64,000 bases of DNA from Bradyrhizobium arachidis (GCF_015291705.1 NZ_CP030050.1:7688001-7752000); one strand, 5' to 3'; shown: positions 24,122 to 34,259, counted from the first letter of the stretch. The notes: generated by a model not told the origin, from the sequence alone. Numbers and translations are program-made.

Positions 24122-24572
24122 GCGAGGAGGAGGAGAGAGAAAACAGGATGTCAAACACGCCGGTCGGCCTCGTCGGCCATCCGCTGCGCTCAGCGCACTA
24201 TCAAGGCGCTATCGAATACAGCGCCGGGACGGTAGGGGCCTTGCCTCACTGATGCAGCCCGCTAAACCTTGTCCCGGCGTGCCGTTCGCGGTTTTCGCCG
24301 CTATGCGATAGTCCGAACGAGCTCCATCGCAATTAACGCGGCTGGATTTGCGGAGGTGGAGTCATAGACCTCCCCTTGCTCTGATGTGGACGTTGGGCGT
24401 CGCTTGTTTGCGACCGTAAGGATGCTCCTCCCGTGCCACAAAACTGTCAAGCAGGATCAATGGCGCAGGGATCACATTTAACGCGAGTTCCTTAGGCCGC
24501 AACGGTAGCAACGATCTCGCGTCGAGCGCTCCTGATCGAACGAGGCTACGAACGATCGACTCACACCGCAAT

Positions 24573-24665
24573 CGTAGGGTGGGCAAAGGCGCACTTGCGC
24601 CGTGCCCACCAACTCTCTCAGGTCGCAAAAATGCGTGGGCACGCTTGCGCTTTGCCCACCCTACG
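24573..24665. repeat. 93-nt inverted-repeat element with CGTAGGGTGGGCAAAG ends
   Basis: The terminal arms CGTAGGGTGGGCAAAG and CTTTGCCCACCCTACG pair perfectly, and inner arms (GCGTGCCCAC-like) give a second pairing. No coding potential; it resembles a small non-autonomous element. No target-site duplication was confirmed. Confidence 0.6.
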
Positions 24666-24856
24666 AGATCCGAACGCGACCTGCTGCGATGATGACACCA
24701 TACCCCTGTTTTGCCCGACGCGTCAATTTAATTTCGAAAAATCCGCAATGACCTTCACCTACATCGCCAAACCGTTGACCCAGCTATCGCCGGCTACTGT
24801 GCATGGGGTTGTTTTCGATTTTTTGTTCTGACATGTGCTGGCGCCGCCGCTCACCG

Positions 24857-25777
24857 TCACTTCTTGCCGCCCTTGCCCTCCTTCTCCAGCGCCTTGCGTA
24901 CGGCCTTGAATTCCTCGAGCGAAGCCTTGTCGGCGCGCGGGAAGCGCAGGTCGAGCTTTTCGAGCGCAGCATTGATCACCGAGCCGATCACGACGCGCGC
25001 GAACCATTTGTGGTCGGCCGGCACGACGTACCAGGGCGCGTGCGGCGTCGACGTGTGGCGGACGATGTCCTGATACACCGCCTGGTAGCGCGGCCACAGC
25101 GCGCGCTCCTTGATGTCGTCCATGGAGAACTTCCACTGCTTGGACGGAATCTCCAGCCGGTCGAGAAAACGGTCGCGCTGTTCGTCCTTGGAGAGGTTGA
25201 GGAAGAACTTCAGCACCACGGTGCCGTTGCGCGCCAGGTAACGCTCGAAGGCGGAGATGTCCTCGAACCGCTCCTTCCAGATGTTCTTGGTCACGAGCTT
25301 TTCCGGCAGCTTCTCCTTGGCGAGGATCTCCGGGTGCACGCGCGTCACCAGGCATTCCTCGTAATGCGAGCGATTGAAGATGCCGATATGGCCGCGCTCG
25401 GGCAGCGCGACGACGTGCCGCCAGAGGAAATCGTGGTCGAGCTCATTGCTGCTCGGCGCCTTGAAGGCGGTGACCTCGCAGCCCTGCGGATTGATGCCCT
25501 CGAAGATCGCCTTGATGGCGCTGTCCTTGCCGGCCGCGTCCATGGCCTGGAACACGATCAGCAGCGACCAGCGGTCCTGAGCGTAGAGCTTCTCCTGGAA
25601 TTCGACCAGCCGCTTCTTGTTGGCGTCGAGGATCTCCTGCGCCTTCTCCTTGTCGAGATCGCCCTTCTCGTTGGTCTTGTAGTCCTTGAGGTGAAACTTG
25701 CCCGATCCGTCGTAACGGAAGGGCGTGATGTAGCGGTCAAGTTCCTGGGCGAGCGATTTGGACGGCTTCTTGCTCAT
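24857..25777 (-). CDS. ppk2: polyphosphate kinase 2 family protein
   Basis: A 306-residue single-domain PPK2, which transfers phosphate between polyphosphate and nucleotides. The Walker A loop is AMDAAGKDS (78-86); a Walker B-like IGIFNRSHYEECLVTRVH follows, then the lid region with ERYLARNGTVVLKFFL and the helical C-terminus DDIKERALWPRYQ. Class and direction (NMP or NDP phosphorylation) cannot be settled by eye. The ATG lies inside livM: the two genes overlap by 41 nt in different frames, so expression with the transporter operon is expected. Confidence 0.9.
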   Translation of the reverse strand: MSKKPSKSLAQELDRYITPFRYDGSGKFHLKDYKTNEKGDLDKEKAQEILDANKKRLVEFQEKLYAQDRWSLLIVFQAMDAAGKDSAIKAIFEGINPQGCEVTAFKAPSSNELDHDFLWRHVVALPERGHIGIFNRSHYEECLVTRVHPEILAKEKLPEKLVTKNIWKERFEDISAFERYLARNGTVVLKFFLNLSKDEQRDRFLDRLEIPSKQWKFSMDDIKERALWPRYQAVYQDIVRHTSTPHAPWYVVPADHKWFARVVIGSVINAALEKLDLRFPRADKASLEEFKAVRKALEKEGKGGKK

Positions 25778-26756
25778 GAGCGCGGGGCACCTTGCGTTGG
25801 GGCTTCAATCGGTCGAGCAAGCTACCAAGGATACCCTTGGGAAGGAATATGATGAAGAGCACGAGCAGCACGCCATAGACGAGGTTGTCCCAGCCAACCG
25901 CCTTGGTGCCGAAGCCGATGCGCAGGGTCTCGGCCAGCAGGATCGTGATGATGGCGCCGAAGGTCGGACCGAGCGAGACGAACAGGCCGCCGACGATGGC
26001 GGCGAACACCATCTGGAGCGACACCGCGATGCCGCTGACCGTGTCGGGCGTGATGAACATCTGGTACTGGCAGTAGATCGCGCCGGCGAGCGCCGTCATC
26101 AGCGCGCTGAGCAGCGTGATCTTGAGCTTCTCCGCGGTGACGTTGACACCGGCGGCGGCGGCGGCGTCCTCGTCCTCCGAAATCGCCTCCAGCGCATAGC
26201 GCGCCATGCTGCGGTCGACCCAGTGCCAGGCCACGATGCCGAACAGCCAGACCGCGAGCGCGATCAGGTACCAGGTGGTCTTGTCGTCGAATTGCAGCGC
26301 CAAGAGCTTGTTGCCGGAGGCTCGGTTCGGCGTGTAGCCGAGCGAGCCGCCGGTATAGTCGCGCGTCGCGGTGATGACCTGGAGCACGATGCCCGACAGC
26401 GCCAGCGTCACCAGCACGAAATAGTGGCCGGTGATGCGGAAGCGGAAACAGGGATAGCCGACGATCAGCGCCAGCGCGCCGGCCGCGACCATGCTGATGG
26501 GAATGCCGATCCAGGGCGACAGTCCCAGATGATTCCACAACAGCGCGGTGACATAGGCGCCGATCCCCATGAAGCCGCCATGGCCGAGCGAGACCAGGCC
26601 GAACCGTCCCATCATCGACCACGACGTATAGGCGAACGACCAGATCAGGATCAGCACCAGGATGTGCAGATGATAGGGATCGCGATAGACGAACGGCAGC
26701 GCGACCAGCGCCGCCAGTCCGATCCCCCATGCGGCGAGACGCCCCTGCCCCGTCAT
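25737..26756 (-). CDS. livM: branched-chain amino acid ABC transporter permease LivM
   Basis: The ATG at 26756 overlaps the livH stop by 4 nt; the frame beyond it is non-coding-like. The 339-residue product is a polytopic membrane protein with the LivM signature GRFGLVSLGHGGFMGIGAY, YPCFRFRITGHYFVLVTLAL and the cytoplasmic coupling loop YALEAISEDEDAAAAAGVNV. It pairs with LivH to form the channel of a HAAT-type importer. The last 41 nt overlap the start of ppk2. Confidence 0.9.
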   Translation of the reverse strand: MTGQGRLAAWGIGLAALVALPFVYRDPYHLHILVLILIWSFAYTSWSMMGRFGLVSLGHGGFMGIGAYVTALLWNHLGLSPWIGIPISMVAAGALALIVGYPCFRFRITGHYFVLVTLALSGIVLQVITATRDYTGGSLGYTPNRASGNKLLALQFDDKTTWYLIALAVWLFGIVAWHWVDRSMARYALEAISEDEDAAAAAGVNVTAEKLKITLLSALMTALAGAIYCQYQMFITPDTVSGIAVSLQMVFAAIVGGLFVSLGPTFGAIITILLAETLRIGFGTKAVGWDNLVYGVLLVLFIIFLPKGILGSLLDRLKPQRKVPRAHEQEAVQIARPGT

Positions 26757-27639
26757 CGGCGCCTCGCCAGCAGGCCCGCGGGCCGGATGAACATCATGAC
26801 GATGAAGAAGGCGAAGGCGAGCACATAACCCCATTCGAGATCGGAGAACAGTCCGCCGAGCGAGATGATCTCGGCGAACACGAAGGCGGCGATGAAGCCG
26901 CCGATGAAATTGCCGAGGCCCCCGAGCACGCAGATCAGGAAGGTGATCGGCCCGAACGAGAGGCCGACGAAGGGATGCACGTCATATTGCAGCACCAGGA
27001 GGCAGGCGGCGAGCCCGGCCAGCCCGCCGCCGATCGCGGAGGTGATGAGATAGATGCGCCTGGTGTCGACGCCCATCAGCGCCATGATCTGCCGGTCCTG
27101 CGAGATGGCGCGGATCGCGGTGCCGGTGAAGGTCCGCGTCATGAACAGATAGACCGCGACCATGCCGACCAGCGCCGCGAGAAACGAGAGCAGTCGTGCG
27201 TAGCTGAAATTCATGTCGCCGAAGGCGAGCACCGGCAGGCGGATGCCGAGATTGCGGAAGTCGATGCCGAAGGCGACGGTGGCAAAGCTCTGGAGCACGA
27301 ACAGCACGCCGCCGGTCGCGAGCAGCTGGTTGATCGGCGGCGCCGTGAGCAGCGGCGCGATCACGAGGTAATGCAGCGCGGCACCGAGCAGCGCGACCAG
27401 CAGGATCGTCAGCGGTGCCGCGACGAAATAGCTGACGCCATAGTACTGCACCATGAAATACATGGCGTACATGCCGATCATCACCAGCTCGGCATAACAG
27501 ATCCAGGTCACATCGATGACGCCGAAGATCAAATTGAGCCCGAGTGCGAGCAGCGCCAGCACGCCGCCGAGCAGGATGCCGTTGATCACGGCCTCCAACA
27601 GGTAGATGTCGAAAATATCGAGGAACGCCTGCATACCCA

Positions 27640-27640
<1 letters not shown>
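26753..27640 (-). CDS. livH: branched-chain amino acid ABC transporter permease LivH
   Basis: Start ATG at 27640, overlapping the livF stop by one base (TGATG); a second ATG two codons in is possible. A 295-residue polytopic permease: GILLGGVLALLALGLNLIFGV at the N-terminus, the coupling loop GTAIRAISQDRQIMALMGVDT, and C-terminal VLGGLGNFIGGFIAAF. It is the partner of LivM. The substrate class (branched-chain amino acids, amides or other small amino compounds) is not determined. Confidence 0.9.
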
Positions 27641-28343
<703 letters not shown>

Positions 28344-28347
<4 letters not shown>

Positions 28348-29114
28348 TGGCCTCCCGCGCGGCGGCGCGCTTCGGCGGCCGCGGCCTGCGTGGTCTCGGC
28401 ATCGGTGCCGAGATAGACCTCGATGACGCGCGGATCGCCGGCGACCGCGCTCGGCAACCCTTCCGAGATCTTCTCGCCGTGGTCGAGCACCATGACGCGG
28501 TCGACGACGCGCATCAGGACGCCCATGATGTGCTCGACCCAGATGATGGTGATGCCGAGCTCGTCGCGGATGTTGCGCAGCATGTCGGCAGCCTGATCCA
28601 TCTCGGCCTCGTCGAGGCCGCCGAGGCTCTCGTCGGCGAGCAGAAGCTTTGGCGCGGTGGCGAGCGCCTTTGCGAGCTCGAGCTTCTTCAGGCCGGCGGC
28701 GCCGAGGCCATCGACGCTGGCGTGCCGATCGGTCGGCAGGCCGACCATGGCGAGCGATCGCTCGGCCGCCTCCTCCGCCCTGGCGCGGCTGTGGCGGCCC
28801 TGGCCGTAAAAGCCGGCGAGCGCGACATTCTCGAAAATCGTCAGGCGGCGGAACGGGCGCGGAATCTGGAAGGTACGGCCGATGCCGCTGTTGATGATCC
28901 GGTGCGGCGCGAGGCCCGCGATCTCGGCGCCGCCGAACAGGATCGAGCCTGAGGTCGGCGCCAGCGTGCCGGAGAGCATGTTGAAGATCGTGCTCTTGCC
29001 CGAGCCGTTGGGGCCGATCAGGCCGAGGATCTCGCCCTGCTCGACCTTGAACGACACGTTGTTGACGGCGGTGAAGCCGCCGAACCGTTTCACCAGCCCG
29101 CTGACCTCGAGCAC
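28344..29114 (-). CDS. livG: branched-chain amino acid ABC transporter ATPase LivG
   Basis: A 256-residue ATPase: Walker A GPNGSGKST, the LivG-type GIGRTFQIPRPFRRLTIFEN Q-loop, a degenerate signature GLGAAGLKKLELAKALA, Walker B LLLADESLGGLDEAE, and the H-loop IIWVEHIMGVLM. The signature LGAAG and ADESLGG differ from the more common LSGGQ and DEPAAG forms, but such variation is seen in this family. It forms a heterodimer with LivF and starts 30 nt after the receptor gene. Confidence 0.9.
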
Positions 29115-29144
29115 CGCCCCGCTCTCCTTGTCAAAAGTATTGCG

Positions 29145-30455
29145 CTACTGGTTGCTGTAGGTGGTGCCCTTCGGCAGCGGCAGCACGGCGTCGCGCTGCG
29201 CTTGGCTCTTGGGCCACACCACGGAGGATTTGTCGTCGATGTACTGGATCACCACCGGGAAGGAACGCTCGTTCTGGCCGGCCATCGGCGTGCCCTCGCC
29301 GTAGAACTTGACGCCGAAGCCGAGCATGGTGCCGCCTTCGGGGATGTCGGTGTCGAGCGCGGCCTTGCGCAGCGCGTCCGGATCGACCCCGCCATACTTC
29401 TTGATCGCGCGCGGCAGCACGTCGTTCATGAACACGTAGGTGTTGGACGCGCCGATGCCGACATGGGCGGAGCGGATGGCAACGCCAGGCTTGATCTTGT
29501 CGAACTCCTCACCGACCATCTTGATGATGGGCGCGAGTTTCGGGTCCATCGTCTTCTGGTTGGCGAGCCAGATCGAGATCGGGTCGGTGTTGAAGATGTA
29601 GTTGGCGTCCGCGCCCATGCCCTCCTTGAGCTTCTCATAGACGCCGTAGCCGGCGCCATGCCCGACCAGGGCGCCGAATTTCAGGCCCTGCTCGCGGGCC
29701 TGGCGCAGCAGCAGCGTGATGTCGGGGTTGTAGCCGGTGTGGAAGATCACGTCCGGCTTGGCGCGCTTGAGCTTGGTCACCAGCGCGGAGAGATCGGGTG
29801 CGGTCGCCGAATAGCCTTCCTTCAGCACGACGTTGAAACCGGCTTTCTTCGCACCGGCCTCGTTGCCTTTGGAGACATCGACGCCATAGGAGCCGTCCTC
29901 GTGGATAATGGCGACGCGCAGATCCTTCGGCTCCTTGCCGAACTTCTCCTTGGCGTTCTGCGCGATGAAGTCCATCGTCATCATGCCGAACTGATCGCCG
30001 CTCGCCTGCGGACGGAACACGTATTTGTAGTTCTTCTCGTTGAACACGGCGGACGAGATGCAGGTCGTCATCCACATGAACTTCTTGAGCTGCTCGACGC
30101 GGGCGGCCACCGGCACGCATTGCGCCGAGGAGAAGAAGCCGAGCACCAGGTCGACCTTCTCTTGCTCGAGCAGGCGGACGGATTCATTGATGGCGATGTC
30201 GGGCTTGCTCTGCGCATCGGCATAGACCGCCTCGATCTTGTAGCCCTCGACGCCGGTCTTGCCGAACTGGTCGAGGATGATCTTGGTGCCGATATATTCG
30301 AGCTCGGACCCGCCGCCCGCGAGCGGCCCGGTCAGGTCGAAAATCACGCCGATCTTGATCTTCTTCTCTTGAGCGTCAGCGGACGCCGCCAAGCCCGTCG
30401 CTGCTATCGCGACCAACAGCCCACGTACCAAGCGGGCAGCCATGCGCAGGCGCAT
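29145..30455 (-). CDS. ABC transporter periplasmic receptor, LivK/amide-binding type
   Basis: A 436-residue Peripla_BP_6 receptor. Start at 30455 with a GGGAGGTTTAG site. Signal peptide (MRLRMAARLV...ASADA), then IKIGVIFDLTGPLAGGGSEL and the usual two-lobe pattern (DLVLGFFSSAQCVPVAA, PDVIFHTGYNPDITLLLRQ). It is the first gene of the receptor-livG-livF-livH-livM-ppk2 operon. Branched-chain amino acids, amides, urea or aromatic acids are all possible ligands. Confidence 0.88.
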   Translation of the reverse strand: MRLRMAARLVRGLLVAIAATGLAASADAQEKKIKIGVIFDLTGPLAGGGSELEYIGTKIILDQFGKTGVEGYKIEAVYADAQSKPDIAINESVRLLEQEKVDLVLGFFSSAQCVPVAARVEQLKKFMWMTTCISSAVFNEKNYKYVFRPQASGDQFGMMTMDFIAQNAKEKFGKEPKDLRVAIIHEDGSYGVDVSKGNEAGAKKAGFNVVLKEGYSATAPDLSALVTKLKRAKPDVIFHTGYNPDITLLLRQAREQGLKFGALVGHGAGYGVYEKLKEGMGADANYIFNTDPISIWLANQKTMDPKLAPIIKMVGEEFDKIKPGVAIRSAHVGIGASNTYVFMNDVLPRAIKKYGGVDPDALRKAALDTDIPEGGTMLGFGVKFYGEGTPMAGQNERSFPVVIQYIDDKSSVVWPKSQAQRDAVLPLPKGTTYSNQ

Positions 30456-30550
30456 CTAAACCTCCCTGGACGATTGTGCATTGCATTCTTGTTGCTTTTG
30501 CTTTTTGGCCCATCACATGGGCTGCGCGCAGCGATGTCAAGCCTCGCGCA

Positions 30551-31255
30551 TCAACGCGATGCGAACTGCTGCGCGATAAAGGCCGTGACAAATCGCGGCA
30601 TGGTCGGCGTGAGATCATCCATCCCGCGCACGAGATGAATGGCCGACAGCTCCGGCTCGGCCTCGCGCGCGAGATTGGCTTCGATCCGGGCACGGGCGAC
30701 GTCGCCCGGCATATCCAGGTTGAGCACCTTGATCATTGCAATCGCGCGGTGGGAGACGACACAGTGCCAATCTGCTTCGGCCCGATAGTCGTCGGCCGTG
30801 AGCCCGGTCTCCTCCTCGAGCTCGCGGACGACGCTGCCGGGAATATCGAGCCTGCCGTCCCTGACGTCGCCCGGATCGGGTGTGCCCGAGGGGAAATAGA
30901 TCCGCCCTGCATTGGCGGTGTGGGGCGCCATTTCGCCCATGATGAAAGCACCGTCGGAGGCGCGCAGCGCCCCCATGCCGAAACCGTTGAACACGGTAGG
31001 ATCGGGAAATCCCCAGTCGCGCCAGGCGAGGAAGCTTGCGAAATCCACTTCGGAATAGGTCGCGGCGAAACCGCCATCCGAGAACACGGGATCGCGGCCG
31101 AGCAGGATGCGACCGTTCCAGATCTTGGGCCGCTCGCGCTGCTTTTCGGCGAAATGCGCCGCGATCTCGGCGCGGCGCTCCTCTGCGAACGGCCAGGAGA
31201 TCGGCCGCACGGCAAGATCAAGCGTCGTGACGCGATGAATGGCTGGTGACGTCAT
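30551..31255 (-). CDS. Nudix hydrolase family protein
   Basis: A 234-residue protein. The Nudix catalytic helix is visible as GSVVRELEEETGL, which contains the metal-binding RELEEE core; the canonical upstream Glu of the Nudix box is replaced (RLDIPG precedes), so the motif is a variant. An N-terminal region of about 95 residues (IHRVTTLDLAVRPISWPF...) precedes the fold. The substrate is probably a nucleoside diphosphate derivative, but this is unknown. It ends 95 nt before the liv receptor start on the same strand. Confidence 0.8.
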   Translation of the reverse strand: MTSPAIHRVTTLDLAVRPISWPFAEERRAEIAAHFAEKQRERPKIWNGRILLGRDPVFSDGGFAATYSEVDFASFLAWRDWGFPDPTVFNGFGMGALRASDGAFIMGEMAPHTANAGRIYFPSGTPDPGDVRDGRLDIPGSVVRELEEETGLTADDYRAEADWHCVVSHRAIAMIKVLNLDMPGDVARARIEANLAREAEPELSAIHLVRGMDDLTPTMPRFVTAFIAQQFASR

Positions 31256-31284
31256 GACGCCTGATTACAACGCGTTCGCGTCAG

Positions 31285-32310
31285 TTATTTGGCGCTCCCC
31301 GTGGTCTTCTTGGCCTGGTCGACGAACTTGTTGGTGAAGGTCTTGCTGACGTCGATCTTGGCATTGGCGACGTCCGGCGAGCCGACGCTGAACACCGCGA
31401 GCACGGCGTCGGCGCCCTTCGGGTCCATCTTGCCAGTTTCGGAGAACATCGGGATCGTGTTCTTCAGCGCGGCGAGATAGAGGTCCTTGTTCTTGCCGAC
31501 CATCTCGTCCGGCATCTTCGCCATGATCTCCTCGGGCGAATGCGAATGGATCCAGGCGAGCGTCGCCAGCATCGCATTGGTGAGCGCCTGCGTCTCCTTC
31601 TCGTGGCCGTTGACCCAGGCCGCGGTCGAGTACAGCGCGCCGCCGGGATATTCGCCGCCGAACGTCTCGAGCGTGTCCTTCTGGGTGCGGGTGTCGGAGA
31701 GGATGCGCAGATCCTTGTGGCTGCCCTGGAGCACGGTCACGGAGGGATCGAGCATCACGGCCGCGTCGATCTGGCCCTGCTCCATCGCGGCGACCGCGGT
31801 GGCGCCGAGGCCGACGCCGATCACGGCGGCGCTGGTGGGATCGAGCCCGTTCTTCTTGAGCATGTATTTCAGGAAGAAGTCCGTAGACGAGCCGGGCGCG
31901 CTGACGCCGACCTTCTTGCCGGCGAGGTCCTTGACCGACTTGATGTCATTGGTGCGCGACGGCGCGACCACCAACACGAGGCCAGGATAGCGGTCATAGA
32001 CCACGAAAGACTGAAGCTCCTGCTTCTTGGCGGCGAGGTTGACGCAATGGTCGAAATAGCCGGAGACGACGTCGGCGCTGCCGCCGAGCACGGCCTTGAG
32101 CGCGTCCGAGCCGCCCTTGAGGTCGACCAGCTCGACATTGAGGCCGGCCTTCTCGTATTCGCCGAGCTGCTTGGCCAGCACCGTCGGCAGATAGCACAGG
32201 CAGGCGCCGCCGCCGACCGCGATGGTGACCTTGCTTTGCGCCGCGGCAAATCCGGTGGTGAGCGTCAGCGCGAGCAGCGCGCCGGCGAGCCTGGCAATCG
32301 TGTTCTTCAT
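31285..32310 (-). CDS. NitT/TauT-type ABC substrate-binding protein
   Basis: Start at the ATG at 32310 with a GGAGGAAACC site; 341 residues. Signal peptide MKNTIARLAGALLALTLTTG ending AAA, then KVTIAVGGGACLCYLPTVLA, DLKGGSDALKAVLGGSADVV and KDLAGKKVGVSAPGSSTDFF, the pattern of SsuA/TauA/nitrate-type receptors. Two adjacent Cys (ACLCY) near the N-terminus are unusual. It may serve the permease/ATPase pair at 36414-38017, which lacks its own receptor gene, but it is separated from it by five genes. Confidence 0.85.
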   Translation of the reverse strand: MKNTIARLAGALLALTLTTGFAAAQSKVTIAVGGGACLCYLPTVLAKQLGEYEKAGLNVELVDLKGGSDALKAVLGGSADVVSGYFDHCVNLAAKKQELQSFVVYDRYPGLVLVVAPSRTNDIKSVKDLAGKKVGVSAPGSSTDFFLKYMLKKNGLDPTSAAVIGVGLGATAVAAMEQGQIDAAVMLDPSVTVLQGSHKDLRILSDTRTQKDTLETFGGEYPGGALYSTAAWVNGHEKETQALTNAMLATLAWIHSHSPEEIMAKMPDEMVGKNKDLYLAALKNTIPMFSETGKMDPKGADAVLAVFSVGSPDVANAKIDVSKTFTNKFVDQAKKTTGSAK

Positions 32311-32447
32311 TGGTTTCCTCCGTTCGGCTGGCGGCACCATAATGCAGCGCACCCGGCTTGAGAAGCGCAACTCAGGGCTCTGGCCATCGGCCTTTCGGCG
32401 CAATAGCATGGGCCCACAACAACAAGTCTTGATGGGGAGGATCATCC

Positions 32448-32897
32448 ATGAATCGCCTTGCTGCCGGGCTCGCGCTCGCCGCCGCCTTTGCCGCAGGATG
32501 CGGCGCCAACCAGCTGCTCCGGCCGGCGCTGGCCGCCGAGAACATCACCGCACAGATCATCCATACCGGCGAGATGGATGGCGATGCGCTCGGGTCCGCC
32601 AACAATGTCGGCTTCCGCTCAAAGATGTTCGCGAGCGCCGACGGCGCCACGATCTCGATCCAGGTCGGCAACGTGCCCAAGCACATGCATCCCAACACCA
32701 ACGAGATCCAGTACATCCTGGACGGGACCGGGACGATCTGGCTCGGCGACAAGGAGGTCACGGTGAAGCCCGGCGACCTCGTCATCATCCCGAAGGGCAC
32801 CGCGCATGGCGGCACCAAGCCGATCAGCGGCCAGGTCAAGGCAATCGCGATCAAGACGCCGCCGCAGGCGCCTGATGATACCAAGCTGCTGGATTGA
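32448..32897 (+). CDS. exported small cupin-domain protein
   Basis: A 149-residue protein beginning with a signal-like leader (MNRLAAGLALAAAFAAGCGA; the AAGC could be a lipobox). The mature part is a single cupin barrel: VPKHMHPNTNEIQYILDGTG carries the first metal-binding set (two His and a Glu), and PGDLVIIPKGTAHGG the second His. Such exported cupins have no fixed activity. It lies alone, divergent from the substrate-binding protein. Confidence 0.75.
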   Translation: MNRLAAGLALAAAFAAGCGANQLLRPALAAENITAQIIHTGEMDGDALGSANNVGFRSKMFASADGATISIQVGNVPKHMHPNTNEIQYILDGTGTIWLGDKEVTVKPGDLVIIPKGTAHGGTKPISGQVKAIAIKTPPQAPDDTKLLD

Positions 32898-32927
32898 AGC
32901 CGCGAAAACGGAGCGTGGCTGAGTGCC

Positions 32928-32956
32928 CGGGCTCGCACGGCCGTGCGGGCCCGTTT
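32928..32956. terminator. hairpin between the convergent cupin and anti-sigma genes
   Basis: The stem CGGGCTCGCACG/CGTGCGGGCCCG with short loop and one mismatch is followed by TTT on the plus strand. It lies 30 nt after the cupin stop and 15 nt beyond the anti-sigma stop on the other strand. Confidence 0.5.
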
Positions 32957-32970
32957 CGTCAATTCCGGTG

Positions 32971-33744
32971 CTAGATCGGGCGCGTCTGCTTGCGGATCTC
33001 GTTTGCGATTGGCTTGAGGGTGTCCCCCGGAAGCTGGCCGACGAGCGTGTAACCCATGCCGCCCTCCGCCCACACGAAGCCCGCAACATCGCCGGTCGAT
33101 TGCGGCATCATCGGCGTATCCAGATTGCGGTTGCTCATCGGGCGCGTCAGCACCACGAGGCGGTCGCCGCGATCGTCGTCGTACATGAACATCGCGGCCG
33201 GACCATGCGACGTCGGAACCAGGCGGCCACCCATCAGCCTATAGCCCGACACGGAGAGGTCCGGCACCTTGACCGCCTGCTTCAGCCGGTTGGAGACCCA
33301 CTGTGTGAGCTCGGCGCTGTTGGACGCCCTTATCTCGACCGGCCGCACGCGATCGGGTGCAAAGACGTTATAGGAGTAGGCCGCCTCCTGCGCCAATGCG
33401 GACAGCCCGTTCGAGCCATCCTGCAACACGCTGCGCATGGTCCATCCGCCGAGGCCGCCAATGCCGAGAAGCAGCATCGCAGCGATCGCACCCCATAGCC
33501 GGAGCGGACGCCGCTTCCGGCCCTCGATGATGTGCGACAGGTTCAGCTCCGCCGGCAGTGGCTCGTCGGCAATCGAGGCCAGCGCGCCACGCAGCTGCTC
33601 GCGCTGGGTGGCGAAGGCGGCAACGCGGCTGGCGACATCCGGATGATCATCCAGATAGGACACGACCTCCGCGCGACGCTCGGGCTCGAGCACCTGGTCC
33701 ACATAGGCGTGCAGATCGTCTTCCGTGATCGGCCGCTGGTTCAT
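32971..33744 (-). CDS. anti-sigma factor (membrane-anchored, partner of the ECF sigma)
   Basis: A 257-residue protein from the ATG at 33744, which overlaps the sigma factor stop by 4 nt. The N-terminal cytoplasmic part (ITEDDLHAYVDQVLEPERRA...YLDDHPDVASRVAAF) is the usual sigma-binding anti-sigma domain without the zinc-binding His-Cys-Cys residues. One membrane helix follows (LWGAIAAMLLLGIGGLGGW), then a periplasmic domain of about 150 residues that may sense the signal. The signal is unknown. Confidence 0.85.
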   Translation of the reverse strand: MNQRPITEDDLHAYVDQVLEPERRAEVVSYLDDHPDVASRVAAFATQREQLRGALASIADEPLPAELNLSHIIEGRKRRPLRLWGAIAAMLLLGIGGLGGWTMRSVLQDGSNGLSALAQEAAYSYNVFAPDRVRPVEIRASNSAELTQWVSNRLKQAVKVPDLSVSGYRLMGGRLVPTSHGPAAMFMYDDDRGDRLVVLTRPMSNRNLDTPMMPQSTGDVAGFVWAEGGMGYTLVGQLPGDTLKPIANEIRKQTRPI

Positions 33745-34259
33745 TTCAAGCTCCGCAATGCCACGACATTCCCCGGTGCAACGCCATCCATCTCCTGTTG
33801 CAGCCTCTCCCGCGCGCGCGAGAGGCGTGACATTACCGTACCGACCGGGACGTTGAGAACTGCCGCAGCGTCCGCATAGGAAAGATCTTCGACCCCAACG
33901 AGCAACAGCACGGCCCGCTGCTCCTCCGGGAGCTTTGCAAGTTTGCTCAGGACATCCTGATAGATCAGCCTCAGCTCCTGTGCTGCCGCACTGACGAGTT
34001 CCTGCTCGCCTGCATCGTCGATCGGCATGTGCCTGCCTCGCGCTCTGGCCTGGCGGAATTGGCTGACCGCCAGATTGTGGAGGATGGTGAACAGCCAGGC
34101 ACGCACGCTTCCGTCGCGTCGTTGATGCCAGCGGCTGACGGCGCGCTCCAGGCAATCCTGGACCAGGTCGTCAGCCGCCGAGCGGTCGCGCACGAGGGCG
34201 CGCGCATAGCGACGGAGCGCAGGGATCAGCGGTTCGACCTGAACCAGCATGTCCTTCAT
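33741..34259 (-). CDS. ECF-type RNA polymerase sigma factor
   Basis: A 172-residue sigma-70 family protein. The ATG at 34259 (MKDMLVQVEPLIPALRRYAR) with GGAG upstream is preferred; the frame extends to 34355 with low-quality sequence. Region 2 is seen as ALVRDRSAADDLVQDCLERA and the promoter-melting RAWLFTILHNLAVSQFRQ. Region 4 is the helix-turn-helix LSYADAAAVLNVPVGTVMSR followed by LSRARERLQ. It overlaps the anti-sigma gene and lies 40 nt downstream of the beta-propeller gene, so all four are probably one autoregulated operon. Confidence 0.9.
   Translation of the reverse strand: MKDMLVQVEPLIPALRRYARALVRDRSAADDLVQDCLERAVSRWHQRRDGSVRAWLFTILHNLAVSQFRQARARGRHMPIDDAGEQELVSAAAQELRLIYQDVLSKLAKLPEEQRAVLLLVGVEDLSYADAAAVLNVPVGTVMSRLSRARERLQQEMDGVAPGNVVALRSLK

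Larger units (their letters stand above)
23872..24856. other. 985-nt gap without a supported gene
   Basis: Open frames here (for example minus 24362-24628) lack ribosome sites and are broken by repeats. The gap holds two palindromic repeats (24092-24121, 24573-24665). The stretch at 24720-24830 has lower GC and may carry a promoter or the 3-prime end of the ppk2 message. No RNA gene could be recognised. Confidence 0.5.

Noticed and set aside
21640..24252. 870-codon plus-strand frame opposite the MscS gene
   Set aside because: Antisense shadow caused by GC3 bias; the translation is dominated by Asp, Arg, Gly and His with no domain, and it runs into an intergenic repeat region.
24362..24628. 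88-codon minus-strand frame in the 985-nt gap
   Set aside because: No ribosome site, no recognisable family, and its 5-prime part lies inside the inverted-repeat element at 24573-24665. It could be a remnant, but this is unsupported.
24784..25355. Minus-strand frames inside ppk2 in other phases
   Set aside because: Out-of-phase shadows of the ppk2 gene, which has intact Walker motifs in its own frame.
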